Source: Bradyrhizobium sp. WD16 (GTDB taxonomy: Bacteria > Pseudomonadota > Alphaproteobacteria > Rhizobiales > Xanthobacteraceae). Taken from it: a stretch of 64,000 nucleotides of DNA. The stretch lies in assembly GCF_024181725.1 (NCBI RefSeq), contig NZ_CP028908.1:3833501-3897500 (forward strand), in the 5' to 3' direction. The stretch's first letter is position 1. Each line of letters opens with the position of its first letter. Both the position numbers and the translations under genes were made by a program. Positions 17,534 to 25,704 of the stretch are shown piece after piece. Below the pieces are notes generated by a model that was given only the letters and a program-made list of their open reading frames with translations, made no database searches and had not been told where the DNA came from.

Positions 17534-17899
17534 ATGGCAGATATCCTCAGCATTCTCAGCATGGCCTACAAGACGGCGCCGACGCCGTCGTCTTCGCACG
17601 CCAAATATGTCGCGGTCGATCCGAAGCTGTACACAGGCACGTGGCGCGGGGCCTATTCGAAGGGCGAGAAGTTCTCGTTCACGATCTCGAATGTCCAGGG
17701 GTTCCGCGCCAAAGTCAGATACCAGAGCGGCAACGGCCCGGTTCAGTTCCAGGACGTGCTGATCAAGGACAATTCCTTCCGGGTCGGGGACAGCAAGTTC
17801 CTGCTGAAGAAGGTCGGTCATGCCCAGATCAAGACGGTCGTCACCAATCCGGCGACGGGAAAGAGCGTGCTCAATACCGCCTATGCCGATCTCGCGTGA
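17534..17899 (+). CDS. Unknown 121-residue protein downstream of flaF
   Basis: The family was not recognised. The protein starts with a short helix (ADILSILSMAYKTA), then a Ser/Pro linker. The rest is an all-beta-looking domain (YTGTWRGAYSKGEKFSFTIS, FRAKVRYQSGNGP, IKDNSFRVGDSKFLLKK) ending in repeated Asn/Thr turns. No signal peptide or membrane segment is seen. It follows flaF by 23 bp, likely in the same transcript, so a role in filament assembly or as an exported filament-associated protein is possible but unproven. Confidence 0.7.
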   Translation: MADILSILSMAYKTAPTPSSSHAKYVAVDPKLYTGTWRGAYSKGEKFSFTISNVQGFRAKVRYQSGNGPVQFQDVLIKDNSFRVGDSKFLLKKVGHAQIKTVVTNPATGKSVLNTAYADLA

Positions 17900-18055
17900 C
17901 GTGGTCGGGCAGGGCGGTTAAGAGCTCGTTAACCCAATCCGTTTACTCTTTCGCAACCAAGTGACGGCCGGCCGTCGCCTCCGGCGACCTGCGGCGCGGT
18001 ATCACGAACTTCGGAAACGGGCAGAGATGCCCGTCTGTCGGCCAAGGATTGAGCC

Positions 18056-19660
18056 ATGTCGAATGCGAGGTTCCGGTCGGGCGCAGCCGGCGACCTCCGC
18101 GCTCCGGATTTCGCGCCGGATCGGCCCTGTTCGGAACTGCGCGAATTGTTCGCGCCACTGGATCGCCTCCTCGTCAGCGGCGGCGATGCGCGCCTCGATC
18201 TCGACCCGCGCACCGGTCGCAACGCCTACGGCTGCAGTCCGTCTCCGCGCGGCGGGATGACGAGCTTCTCCTCGAGCACGGCCACCACGATCTCGCAACG
18301 CGGCTTTGAGCGCGCCGGGCGTGCGCGCGACCGCCTCATGGAGGCGGCCATCGCCGTCGGGCTGGTCGATGCCTTCGATACCTGCATCGAGGCGACGCGG
18401 AGCGAACTCAAGGATTGCCTTGGCCTTCATCCTTCGGGTGCCGATGTGGTGTTCTCGGCTTCGGGCACGGATGCCCAGATTCAGGCGCTGTTTCTGGTGC
18501 AGTCCATCCTGGGCCTCCCATTGACCACCGTGATCGTCGGAGCCGACCAGACGGGAAGCGGCACGAGCTTCACCGCGCTTGGACGGCATTTCAGCGACAG
18601 AACCTCGCTCGGCGCGCGGGTGCGCAAGGGGGAACCGATCGAGGGGCTCGCCGGCTCCGTCACCAGCCTGGCGGTGCCGCTGACGCAGGCGGACGGCAGC
18701 TCCCGGTCCGTGCAGGACATCGATGGGCAGGTGGTGGGGATGGTCGAGCGGGCGATCGCCGGCGGCGCTCGCGTCCTGCTTCAGACCATGGACTCCTCCA
18801 AGCTCGGTTGGCGCGCGCCGAGCGATGAATGCCTCCGGCAGATCGCGGACCGCTGGCCCGGCTCCGTCCAGGTCGTGGTCGATGCCTGCCAGATGCGGCT
18901 CGGCCGCAGCCGCCTGGCGCGCTATCTCGACCGCGGATTCATGGTGCTTCTGACCGGGTCGAAATTCTTTGCCGGGCCGCCGTTCAGCGGTGCGCTGCTG
19001 GTGCCCGGCAGCATGGCGGGCGAAATCGGCGCAATCGCCGAGATCCCGCCGGGCCTGCGTGACTATTCCTGCCGCACCGACTGGCCCGCGCGCTGGTCGG
19101 CGCTGCGCGGCTGCTTTCCCGGGCGGCCCAATTTCGGCCAGTGGCTTCGCTGGGAGGCCGCGCTCGGGGAAATCAGTGCCTATTACCGCCTTCCCGAGGA
19201 CTTCCGTCGTTCCGCCGAGCGAGAGCTCGGGGTTGGCATTGCCCGGCTGATCGAGGCATCGCCGTCGCTCCGCCCGCTGCCGGCCGAGGGGCGGGATGGC
19301 GACGATAACCTCGATGGCGAAATGGCGTGGCCCACCATCTTTCCTTTCCGGATCGAACGGCGCGGACGTGCGCTGGCCGCGCCGGAGTGCCGGGACATCT
19401 ATCGCGCGCTCGCCGGTCGGGAGGACGCCAGTCCCATCGGCCAGCCCGTGGTCCTCGGTCGGGGCGAGGAAGCGCCGACGGCGCTGCGGATGAGCATCGA
19501 CGCGCGTCAGGTCAGCGAGTCGTGGTGCGCCGACGACGAGGTGGCGCGGCGCAACCTGCGAAGCCTGCTCGATGATGCCGCAACATCCGTCGCGCAGATC
19601 GAAACGTTGGTCGGGCAGTCCGATCGACAAGAAACTCGGGCAGGGGTGCATGAGCACTGA
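18056..19660 (+). CDS. PLP-dependent fold-type I enzyme, function unknown
   Basis: A 534-residue protein with fold-type I aminotransferase features. These are a phosphate-binding FSASGTDAQIQ near residue 140, an aspartate for the pyridine nitrogen in VVVDACQ (Asp276), and the Schiff-base lysine in LTGSKFFAGPPFSG (Lys303). The reaction (aminotransferase, decarboxylase or beta-elimination type) cannot be assigned. The stop codon overlaps the start of the ATP-grasp gene by 11 bp, so the pair is translationally coupled. RBS AAGGA lies 8 bp before the ATG. The pair is embedded between flaF and flbT and may act on flagellin or on a small molecule (inference). Confidence 0.75.
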   Translation: MSNARFRSGAAGDLRAPDFAPDRPCSELRELFAPLDRLLVSGGDARLDLDPRTGRNAYGCSPSPRGGMTSFSSSTATTISQRGFERAGRARDRLMEAAIAVGLVDAFDTCIEATRSELKDCLGLHPSGADVVFSASGTDAQIQALFLVQSILGLPLTTVIVGADQTGSGTSFTALGRHFSDRTSLGARVRKGEPIEGLAGSVTSLAVPLTQADGSSRSVQDIDGQVVGMVERAIAGGARVLLQTMDSSKLGWRAPSDECLRQIADRWPGSVQVVVDACQMRLGRSRLARYLDRGFMVLLTGSKFFAGPPFSGALLVPGSMAGEIGAIAEIPPGLRDYSCRTDWPARWSALRGCFPGRPNFGQWLRWEAALGEISAYYRLPEDFRRSAERELGVGIARLIEASPSLRPLPAEGRDGDDNLDGEMAWPTIFPFRIERRGRALAAPECRDIYRALAGREDASPIGQPVVLGRGEEAPTALRMSIDARQVSESWCADDEVARRNLRSLLDDAATSVAQIETLVGQSDRQETRAGVHEH

Positions 19661-20900
19661 AATCCAGCAGCAGACGAATGCCGTGCCGGTCGCCGCGGAC
19701 CGCATCGGCTTTGCCAGGCTCACCAAGCTGGCGTTCGACGGCGGCGACCTGCGCCCGCTGTGGCAGAGCCTGATGGAGCAGGTGGCCAATGGGACGGCGC
19801 AGGCGGGTGTGGCCCTGGACCTGTCCCTGATCGCGCAACTGCTCGGTGACAAGCAGACCGGTTTGCGGATTCAGGACGAGGCGCTCGCCTTTCACAGACT
19901 GTACCGCTCGCCCTGCGCCCTGGCGAAACCGCGGTTGCGCGTCCTGGCGCTGGCGGCCGCGACCGACATGGGCAGCAACACGCCGATCGAGTTCCTGCTC
20001 GAGGAATCGGATATCGAGCTGACGACGCTCTATGTCGTCCCCGGAACGGATCTGCCGGTTCAGCTGCCGGAGCACGACGTCGCCATGGTCATCGCATCGG
20101 ATTCCGAGGACTGCCGCGGCGCGCTCGACGCCATCGACCAGGTTGCGGCGCAATGGCCGCGGCCGATGCTCAATCCGCCGCGACGCATCCGCAATCTCGA
20201 TCGCGACAAGCTGTATCGGCTGCTGCAAGGCACGGAGGGCCTCGACATCCCGGCGACGGTTGGCGTCACCCGGGCGCAGCTCGCCGCGTCGTCGAATCCG
20301 ATGGAGCTGCTCACCGACGTGGCCCCGGGCCGCAGGGGGGCGGTGATCGTGCGGCCGCGCGGCTCGCATGCCGGCGTCGGTCTCGCGCGGATCGAAGATC
20401 AGGCCGCGATGGACGCCTATCTCGCCGAACGGCCGGAGCAGCAGTTCTTCCTGTCCCGCTTCGTCGACTATTCGAGCGAAGACGGGCTTTTCCGCAAGTA
20501 CCGAATCGCCGTCGTCGATGGCCGTCCCTACGCCTGCCATATGGCGATCGCCGACCAATGGAACATCTGGTATCTCAACGCCGGTATGTCGTTCAGCGAG
20601 AGCAAGCGCAACGAAGAGGCCGCCTTCATGCGCACCTTCGACGAGGCTTTCGCGGCGCGTCACCAGCGGGCGCTGGCCGAGATGATCACCCGGATCGGAC
20701 TGAACTATTTCACGGTCGACTGTGCGGAAAACAAGAACGGCGAACTGCTGATCTTCGAGGCAGACAACACCGCGGTGGTGCACAATATGGATTCGCCGGA
20801 CCTGTTTCCCTACAAACCGCCGCAGATGAACAAGATCTTCGAGGCGTTCGCGCGGATGCTTTATCACCACGCCGGAACGGGGCGGATCCGCGCGGCGTGA
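19650..20900 (+). CDS. ATP-grasp family ligase, function unknown
   Basis: A 416-residue protein. The N-terminal ~95 residues are helical. The middle resembles the pre-ATP-grasp Rossmann fold (LRVLALAAATDMGSNTPIEF). The C-terminal half has ATP-grasp elements: KLYRLLQG, VIVRPRGSHAGVGLARI for the nucleotide-binding lid, FLSRFVDYSSEDGLFRKYRI, and the metal-binding strand IGLNYFTVDCAENKNGELLIFEADN. Such enzymes join a carboxylate to an amine or thiol via an acyl phosphate. The start at ATG 19650 overlaps the PLP gene. No peptide or carrier substrate gene is next to it other than flagellar genes. Confidence 0.78.
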   Translation: MSTEIQQQTNAVPVAADRIGFARLTKLAFDGGDLRPLWQSLMEQVANGTAQAGVALDLSLIAQLLGDKQTGLRIQDEALAFHRLYRSPCALAKPRLRVLALAAATDMGSNTPIEFLLEESDIELTTLYVVPGTDLPVQLPEHDVAMVIASDSEDCRGALDAIDQVAAQWPRPMLNPPRRIRNLDRDKLYRLLQGTEGLDIPATVGVTRAQLAASSNPMELLTDVAPGRRGAVIVRPRGSHAGVGLARIEDQAAMDAYLAERPEQQFFLSRFVDYSSEDGLFRKYRIAVVDGRPYACHMAIADQWNIWYLNAGMSFSESKRNEEAAFMRTFDEAFAARHQRALAEMITRIGLNYFTVDCAENKNGELLIFEADNTAVVHNMDSPDLFPYKPPQMNKIFEAFARMLYHHAGTGRIRAA

Positions 20901-21079
20901 AGGTCCGGCCGCACGGCCGAGCTCCGCCGCCGCAGGTCACAGCTGCATGGTGATGCGGTTTGAGCCGTATTGTCGAGTATTGTAGTGCGATTCGGGCGCA
21001 GGGCTGGAACATCGCAACGTTGAAGTCGCAACGTTCAATTCGACGTCGTTTGAACCGTTGAGCGCAGGGGAGAACAGCA

Positions 21080-21457
21080 ATGGCACTGAAGGTTGAACTG
21101 AAGCCGTTCGAGCGCATCATCATCGGCGAGAGCCTGGTCACCAATTCGGAGAGCCGTACGACCTTCCTGATCGAAGGTGAGGCGCCGATCCTGCGGGAAA
21201 AGGACATTCTCACGGCCGAGACCGCGACCACGCCGGTGAAGCGCCTCTATCTTTGTGTGCAGATGATGTATCTGGAGAAAAATATCCCCAAATACCAGGA
21301 TCTCTACATGGACTTCGTCAAGGATCTGATCGAGGCCGTGCCGAGCTTTCGCAAGCCGATCGAGGAGGCGAGTAAACTTATCTTAAGCGGCTCTCTCTAC
21401 AATTCACTCAAGGAAATCCGCAAGCTGATCAAGCGGGAAGAAGAGTTGCTGAGGTAA
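21080..21457 (+). CDS. flbT: Flagellin translation regulator FlbT
   Basis: A 125-residue FlbT, with KPFERIIIGESLVTNSESRT, FLIEGEAPILREKDIL, LCVQMMYLEKN and the C-terminal LYNSLKEIRKLIKREEELL. In Caulobacter FlbT binds the leader of flagellin mRNA and promotes its decay until the hook is complete. The conserved hairpins in flagellin leaders 1-3 make the same role likely here. flaF follows after 3 bp. Upstream, TCGCAACGTTGAAG is directly repeated with small changes at 21014-21042. Confidence 0.93.
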   Translation: MALKVELKPFERIIIGESLVTNSESRTTFLIEGEAPILREKDILTAETATTPVKRLYLCVQMMYLEKNIPKYQDLYMDFVKDLIEAVPSFRKPIEEASKLILSGSLYNSLKEIRKLIKREEELLR

Positions 21458-21460
21458 AGG

Positions 21461-21829
21461 ATGTCCAGTTCTGCCGCCCAGGCTTATGCGCGTACTGCTA
21501 CCTTCACCGCTTCGCCGCGGGACATCGAGGCGCAGACACTGCTCAAGGCCGCCAACAAGCTGCAGGACGCGGTGAACGGCGCCGATCCGTTCTCGGAAAA
21601 GACCAGGGACGCGCTGCTCTTCAACCGCAAGCTCTGGACGATTTTCGTCAGCGATGCACTGCGCGATGAAAATCCCCAGCCGCGCGAGGTGCGCGAGAAC
21701 ATCGCCAATATCGGCGTCTTCGTGCTGAGCCAGTGCGCGGCGCTGCAAGCCGTGCCGCGGCTCGACCAGTTCAAATCGCTGATCGATATCAATCGCAATA
21801 TCGCCGCGGGTCTCAGCGGTCGCGCCTGA
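21461..21829 (+). CDS. flaF: Flagellar biosynthesis regulator FlaF (copy 2)
   Basis: A 122-residue FlaF in the usual flbT-flaF order. It shares SSAAQAYARTATFTASPRDI, FNRKLWTIFVSD, ENPQPREVRENIANIGVFVL and SLIDINRNIAAGLSG with copy 1 at 17142. The paralogues differ most at residues 35-50 and 98-108. This copy is the likely ancestral partner of FlbT; whether the two copies serve different flagellins is open. Confidence 0.93.
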   Translation: MSSSAAQAYARTATFTASPRDIEAQTLLKAANKLQDAVNGADPFSEKTRDALLFNRKLWTIFVSDALRDENPQPREVRENIANIGVFVLSQCAALQAVPRLDQFKSLIDINRNIAAGLSGRA

Positions 21830-21875
21830 GGCGTGATGAATTGGGCCGATTGAGCGGTCCCGCAGCCGCTCCGGA

Positions 21876-22235
21876 TCAGGCTCGCTGATCAAGCTTCGCC
21901 TTGGTTTGCATCTTGCCGTCTTCGATCTGGCGGTAATAGGCCCGCGCGCGCAGGCGCGCTTCGTCGGGATACTGGCGGATCACGAGGCCGGTGCGGTTGT
22001 CGACGATGCGATAGACGATGGTGGCGGCGGCGCGGTCGATCTGGATGTCGCGGGCGAAGCGGTCATTGGCGTTCTGCGCGTCGTTGTGCATGGCAGACGC
22101 GTTGTCGCTCGCCGTCGCGGTCTGCGACGGCGGCAGGTCGGTGGAGACGGCATCCTTCACTGCATCCGGCAGCGGCTTGATGACACTCGCGGCAGCCGGT
22201 GCCCCGACCGGCTTGACACTGAAGTCCGTACTCAT
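21876..22235 (-). CDS. FlaG-like flagellar protein
   Basis: A 119-residue protein with a disordered, Ala/Ser/Pro-rich first half and a FlaG-type second half: ATIVYRIVDNRTGLVIRQYP then ARLRARAYYRQIE. FlaG-domain proteins modulate filament length or assembly. The longer frame from 22307 adds unlike sequence, so ATG 22235 is preferred. It converges on flaF, with a small hairpin (GAGCGG/CCGCTC, 21852-21871) between them. Confidence 0.7.
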   Translation of the reverse strand: MSTDFSVKPVGAPAAASVIKPLPDAVKDAVSTDLPPSQTATASDNASAMHNDAQNANDRFARDIQIDRAAATIVYRIVDNRTGLVIRQYPDEARLRARAYYRQIEDGKMQTKAKLDQRA

Positions 22236-22393
22236 GGCAGCCCTCCTGGCTTTCCTTGAGTCAAACCCCAACCCTGTCCGTGGGCAACCGTATGCCGCCT
22301 GGCTCAACGCCGCGTTAGCAAAGGCGGTGAACGGCGTCCGAGCGGCGGTGCGGCAGTTCGAATTAAACTTGAAGGATTTTCAGGCGCGCGAAA

Positions 22394-22416
22394 GCCGGCT
22401 CGCGGTGCGAGCCGGC
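22394..22416 (-). terminator. Terminator after the flgI-flgJ-flgN-like operon
   Basis: GCCGGCTCGC-ACC-GCGAGCCGGC followed by TTTC on the minus strand, about 20 bp after the stop codon of the FlgN-like gene. The stem is perfect and could also act from the plus side. Confidence 0.75.
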
Positions 22417-22435
22417 CATTTTGCGTCGGGTCACG

Positions 22436-22912
22436 CTAAAGCGAGCGGCTCACCGAGATCGGCGCGGCATGGCGGGCGTTGGGCGCCGCATTGCGGCCAG
22501 CGGCCGTGTAGGTCTGCGGCATGTTCTTCCTCTGCATCTCGACATTGACCCCGCGGATGATGCCTTCGGACACGGCATGGGCGGTGGCGAGAACAGTCAG
22601 ATTGACCTGCAGCATGGCGCGGAACGTGTCGTGATGGCTGTGCAGCGCCTTCATCAGGTCGGGCGCGGCGCGGCTGAAATAGGTCTGGCTGATCTTCAAG
22701 CTGCCGATCAGCGAGGCGTAGCGGCGCGACAGCTCGGTCTTGCGCGCGGACAGTGCCATGGCATCGCGCAGCTTGCCGGCGCGCACCAGCGCAGTCTCGT
22801 TCTCGATGATGCCGAGCAGTTCGGTCATCACCTCCATCAGCCCATTGGAGAGCTGGCGCGCCTCGGTCGGCGAGGCAGCTGCGGGAGGGGGCGCGGGGTG
22901 GGCGGTGGTCAT
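22436..22912 (-). CDS. FlgN-like flagellar export chaperone
   Basis: A 158-residue, mostly helical protein with the FlgN layout: LSNGLMEVMTELLGIIENET, VRAGKLRDAMALSARKTELS, then HHDTFRAMLQVNLTVLATAH. FlgN holds FlgK and FlgL before export. The assignment rests on length, helical pattern and position downstream of flgI-flgJ; sequence identity in this family is low. ATG 22912 was chosen because the upstream part of the frame looks non-coding. Confidence 0.65.
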   Translation of the reverse strand: MTTAHPAPPPAAASPTEARQLSNGLMEVMTELLGIIENETALVRAGKLRDAMALSARKTELSRRYASLIGSLKISQTYFSRAAPDLMKALHSHHDTFRAMLQVNLTVLATAHAVSEGIIRGVNVEMQRKNMPQTYTAAGRNAAPNARHAAPISVSRSL

Positions 22913-22931
22913 GGGCGGATCTCCCGTAAGC

Positions 22932-23264
22932 TCAGGCGCTGCGCGCGGCCTGCTGAAGGATGAGCGAGCGATAGACCTCGCTGGCGATGCCGACGCCGCC
23001 CTGCTGGGCGAAAGCGCGGGCGTATTGATCGTTGAGCATCGAGCGCCACACGCCGGTGCCGACCGTGCTGCCATACGGGCCATCGCCCTTGAGGCCGGTG
23101 GTCATCTGCTCGAACATCGTGTTCAGATAGACCGCCTCGAAATCGCGGGCCGAGGTCTTGGCCTTCTGCTGCTTGTCCGGTGCGACTTTCTTCAGCGCCT
23201 CGGCGAAGGTGAGGTCGTGGGCTCCGACGGCCCCCACGGGCGCGAGTGACAGTCCAGTCATCAC
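22932..23264 (-). CDS. flgJ: Rod-binding protein, FlgJ N-terminal type
   Basis: A 110-residue protein made only of the rod-binding domain: ARDFEAVYLNTMFEQMTTGL, YGSTVGTGVWRSMLNDQYAR, FAQQGGVGIASEVYRSL. The muramidase domain of enteric FlgJ is absent, as is usual in alphaproteobacteria. Its start codon overlaps the flgI stop codon by 4 bp. It should help assemble the rod in the periplasm. Confidence 0.88.
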   Translation of the reverse strand: MMTGLSLAPVGAVGAHDLTFAEALKKVAPDKQQKAKTSARDFEAVYLNTMFEQMTTGLKGDGPYGSTVGTGVWRSMLNDQYARAFAQQGGVGIASEVYRSLILQQAARSA

Positions 23265-24373
23265 ATCACCTCGATGTCGGCCTCGATGGCGCCGGCGGCC
23301 TTGATCGCCTGGAGGATGCCGATCAGGTCGCGCGGGCCGATGCCGAGATTGTTGAGGCCATCGACAAGCTGCTGCAGCGAGACGCCGTCCCTGACCAGCG
23401 CCAGCTTCTTGCCATCCTCCTGCACGCCGATCCGGGTCGACGGCCGGACGACTGTGCGCCCCTGCGACAGCGGATTGGGCTGGCTGACGACGGCGCCTTC
23501 GGAGATGCTGACGGTGAGGTTGCCTTGGGCGACCGCGACGGTTGCGACCCGCACGTCGCGCCCCATCACGATGATTCCGGACCGCTCGTCGATGATGATT
23601 TTGGCCGAAAGGTCGGGATCGACCTGGAGCTGCTCGATCTCCGTGAGCAGGGCGACGACATTGCCCTTGAATTCGGACGGGATCGAAAGCTGCACGGTTG
23701 AGGGATCGACCGGTTCGGCGGTCTTGGTGCCGAGGAAGTCGTTGACCGCAGCGGCGATACGTTTGGCGGTCGTGAAGTCGGCATTTCGCAGCGCGAGGCG
23801 CACATTCGGCAGCCGGTTCAGCGCGAACTCGATCTCGCGCTCGATGATGGCGCCGTTGGCGATGCGGCCTACGGTCGGCACGCCCTTGGTGATGCTGGCG
23901 GCGTTACCTTCGGCGGCGAAACCGCCGATGGAGAGCGATCCCTGGGCCACCGCGTAGACATTGCCGTCGGCACCGAGCAGCGGCGTGACGAGCAGGGTGC
24001 CGCCCTGCAGGCTCTTGGAGTCGCCGAGCGCGGAAACGGTGACGTCGATCCGGGTTCCCTGGGTGCCGAACGGCGGCAGGTTGGCGGTGACCATCACCGC
24101 CGCGACGTTGCCGGTGCGGATGGTGGCCCCCCGAATGTTGACGCCCATGCGCTCGAGCATCGCCTGCAGCGATTGCTTGGTGAAGGGGATGTTGTTGAGG
24201 GTGTCGCCGGTTCCATTGAGGCCGACCACGAGACCGTAGCCGATGAGCTGGTTCTGGCGGACGCCTTCGATATTCGCCAGATCCTTGATCCGCGACGTCG
24301 CGCCGGCCGGTCCAGCCATGACAAGCAGCAGCAAGGCGGCGATCGCCCCGGCCACAGAAACACCCCGTGTCAT
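23261..24373 (-). CDS. flgI: Flagellar P-ring protein FlgI
   Basis: A 370-residue P-ring subunit. A Sec signal (VAGAIAALLLLVMAGPAGATS) is followed by the family signature RIKDLANIEGVRQNQLIGYG, LVVGLNGTGDTLNN, ISEGAVVSQPNPLSQG and a C-terminal LNNLGIGPRDLIGILQAIKA. It forms the peptidoglycan-level bushing of the flagellar rod. The start at ATG 24373 gives a compact signal peptide; the ATG at 24421 would add 16 unlikely residues. It is transcribed away from fliX, with which it shares a control region. Confidence 0.95.
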   Translation of the reverse strand: MTRGVSVAGAIAALLLLVMAGPAGATSRIKDLANIEGVRQNQLIGYGLVVGLNGTGDTLNNIPFTKQSLQAMLERMGVNIRGATIRTGNVAAVMVTANLPPFGTQGTRIDVTVSALGDSKSLQGGTLLVTPLLGADGNVYAVAQGSLSIGGFAAEGNAASITKGVPTVGRIANGAIIEREIEFALNRLPNVRLALRNADFTTAKRIAAAVNDFLGTKTAEPVDPSTVQLSIPSEFKGNVVALLTEIEQLQVDPDLSAKIIIDERSGIIVMGRDVRVATVAVAQGNLTVSISEGAVVSQPNPLSQGRTVVRPSTRIGVQEDGKKLALVRDGVSLQQLVDGLNNLGIGPRDLIGILQAIKAAGAIEADIEVM

Positions 24374-24563
24374 CCCCTGCTCCCCGCTGAGGTCCTGCCG
24401 GGCTGCCGCCGTGCTCCCCACGGCGGCGATCCCAATTCTTCGGAGAGAGGTCAGCGAATTTCGTGCCAGTGCGGGAATTTTCTCTAACCTTTTGATAGAT
24501 CAGCTGAAAGAGATCATGCCCGGAGCCGTGGCGAGGCTGCTGGCCATAACGAAACTGCCGTAC

Positions 24564-24601
24564 CCGGCAAATTCTGCCGACCTGTTTACCGCCTGTTAAC
24601 C
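24564..24601. promoter_or_regulatory. ftr-like motif and CtrA-like box between flgI and fliX
   Basis: CCGGCAAATTCTGCCGACC (24564-24582) is followed at 24585-24601 by TTTACCGCCTGTTAACC, a TTAA-N7-TTAA box with one mismatch. The first motif is nearly the same as at 62133. The combination is what one expects of an early flagellar promoter that is switched on by CtrA and later shut by FlbD. It could serve flgI, fliX or both. Confidence 0.55.
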
Positions 24602-24696
24602 TTATCCGGAGAGGGTTCCCGTGCCGTTAATGGTTCCGGGAGAATGGAGCCGGGCAAAGTAGTGCGAATCAGCACTGCGGCCGAAAGGGCAGGGGC

Positions 24697-25107
24697 ATGC
24701 GAATTTACGGACCTGGCGCGACGACCCTCGGGTCGCCGGCGCAGGCGACCCGGCGGGTCGGCGGCAGCGGCTTTTCGCTCCCCGACGCCACCGGAACCAC
24801 CGAGACACGGGCGGCTACAGCGCCGAAGGCGATCGGCGGCATTGACGCGTTGCTGGCGATGCAGGGTGTGGAGGACGCTACGGAGCGGCGCAAGCGCTCG
24901 GTGCGCCGCGGTCAGTCGGCGCTCGATGTTCTTGATGACCTCAAGGTCACTTTACTGGGCGGAACCCTGGATGGAACCACGGTCGCCCGCCTGCGGGCCG
25001 CCGCCGCCGAGTTGGCGGAAAGTTCCGGCGATTCCGGCCTCGATGCCGTACTCGGCGAGATCGATCTGCGCGTCCAGGTCGAACTGGCCAAGACCGGCCA
25101 GCGCTGA
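24697..25107 (+). CDS. fliX: Flagellar assembly regulator FliX
   Basis: A 136-residue FliX: MRIYGPGATTLGSP, GIDALLAMQGVEDATERRKR, RRGQSALDVLDDLKVTLLGG and LDAVLGEIDLRVQVELAK all fit the family. In Caulobacter FliX couples completion of the early basal body to activation of FlbD and sigma-54 promoters. Its presence here supports the reading of the CGGCAA motifs as FlbD sites, although flbD itself is outside the window. Confidence 0.88.
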   Translation: MRIYGPGATTLGSPAQATRRVGGSGFSLPDATGTTETRAATAPKAIGGIDALLAMQGVEDATERRKRSVRRGQSALDVLDDLKVTLLGGTLDGTTVARLRAAAAELAESSGDSGLDAVLGEIDLRVQVELAKTGQR

Positions 25108-25135
25108 ACTGTATTCCGTCGCCGGGTCGGCAGCC

Positions 25136-25528
25136 TCAGGCAACCTTGGTTTCCTCGGTGTTCTCGCGTCGGCCGGCGCCACCATAGCGCCGCTGGGCCG
25201 CCTGCACGGCCTTGAGATTGGCTTCCGCCCACAGCCGCAGCGGATCGACCGCCTGGGCCAGGGTCACCCCGAGCGGCGTGATCGAATATTCCACCGTCAC
25301 AGGCACCGTCGGAAAGGCGCGCCGCCGCACCAGGCCGTCACGCTCCAGACTCCTGAGCGTCTGCGCCAGCATCTTTTGGGAGATGCCGCCGACCCGGCGG
25401 CGAAGCTCGTTGAAGCGGGTTGGGCGCTCCGCCAGCAGGCCCAGCAGCAGCACCGTCCATTTGTCGGCGATGCGGTCGAGGATCACGCGGGTGGGGCATT
25501 CGCTCTGGTAGGCGTCGGGGAGATGCAT
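25136..25528 (-). CDS. HxlR-family winged-helix regulator
   Basis: A 130-residue regulator with the HxlR pattern. An N-terminal cysteine (SECPTR) precedes LDRIADKWTVLLLGLL, RFNELRRRVGGISQKMLAQT, LRSLERDGLVRR and VEYSITPLG. Members sense aldehydes, quinones or oxidants. It is divergent from an NmrA-like oxidoreductase, which is a common arrangement for the regulated target. The 176-bp gap holds the likely operator (imperfect ATATCTATTGGCTATCT at 25578-25594). Confidence 0.88.
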   Translation of the reverse strand: MHLPDAYQSECPTRVILDRIADKWTVLLLGLLAERPTRFNELRRRVGGISQKMLAQTLRSLERDGLVRRRAFPTVPVTVEYSITPLGVTLAQAVDPLRLWAEANLKAVQAAQRRYGGAGRRENTEETKVA

Positions 25529-25704
25529 GCGGTTACTCTCGGCTCATCTGGTGGGGTGTGGGTGCCTTCTTTACACCAAATATCTATTGGCTATCTGGTT
25601 CCCATTGTAAACCGCCAGTGCCCGGGACACTGGCGCAAGGAGGCAACGCCGCGAAGACCGCGGCCGAACCGCGCCCTGTCCAGCGCGAAAGGATGTCGTA
25701 CCTC

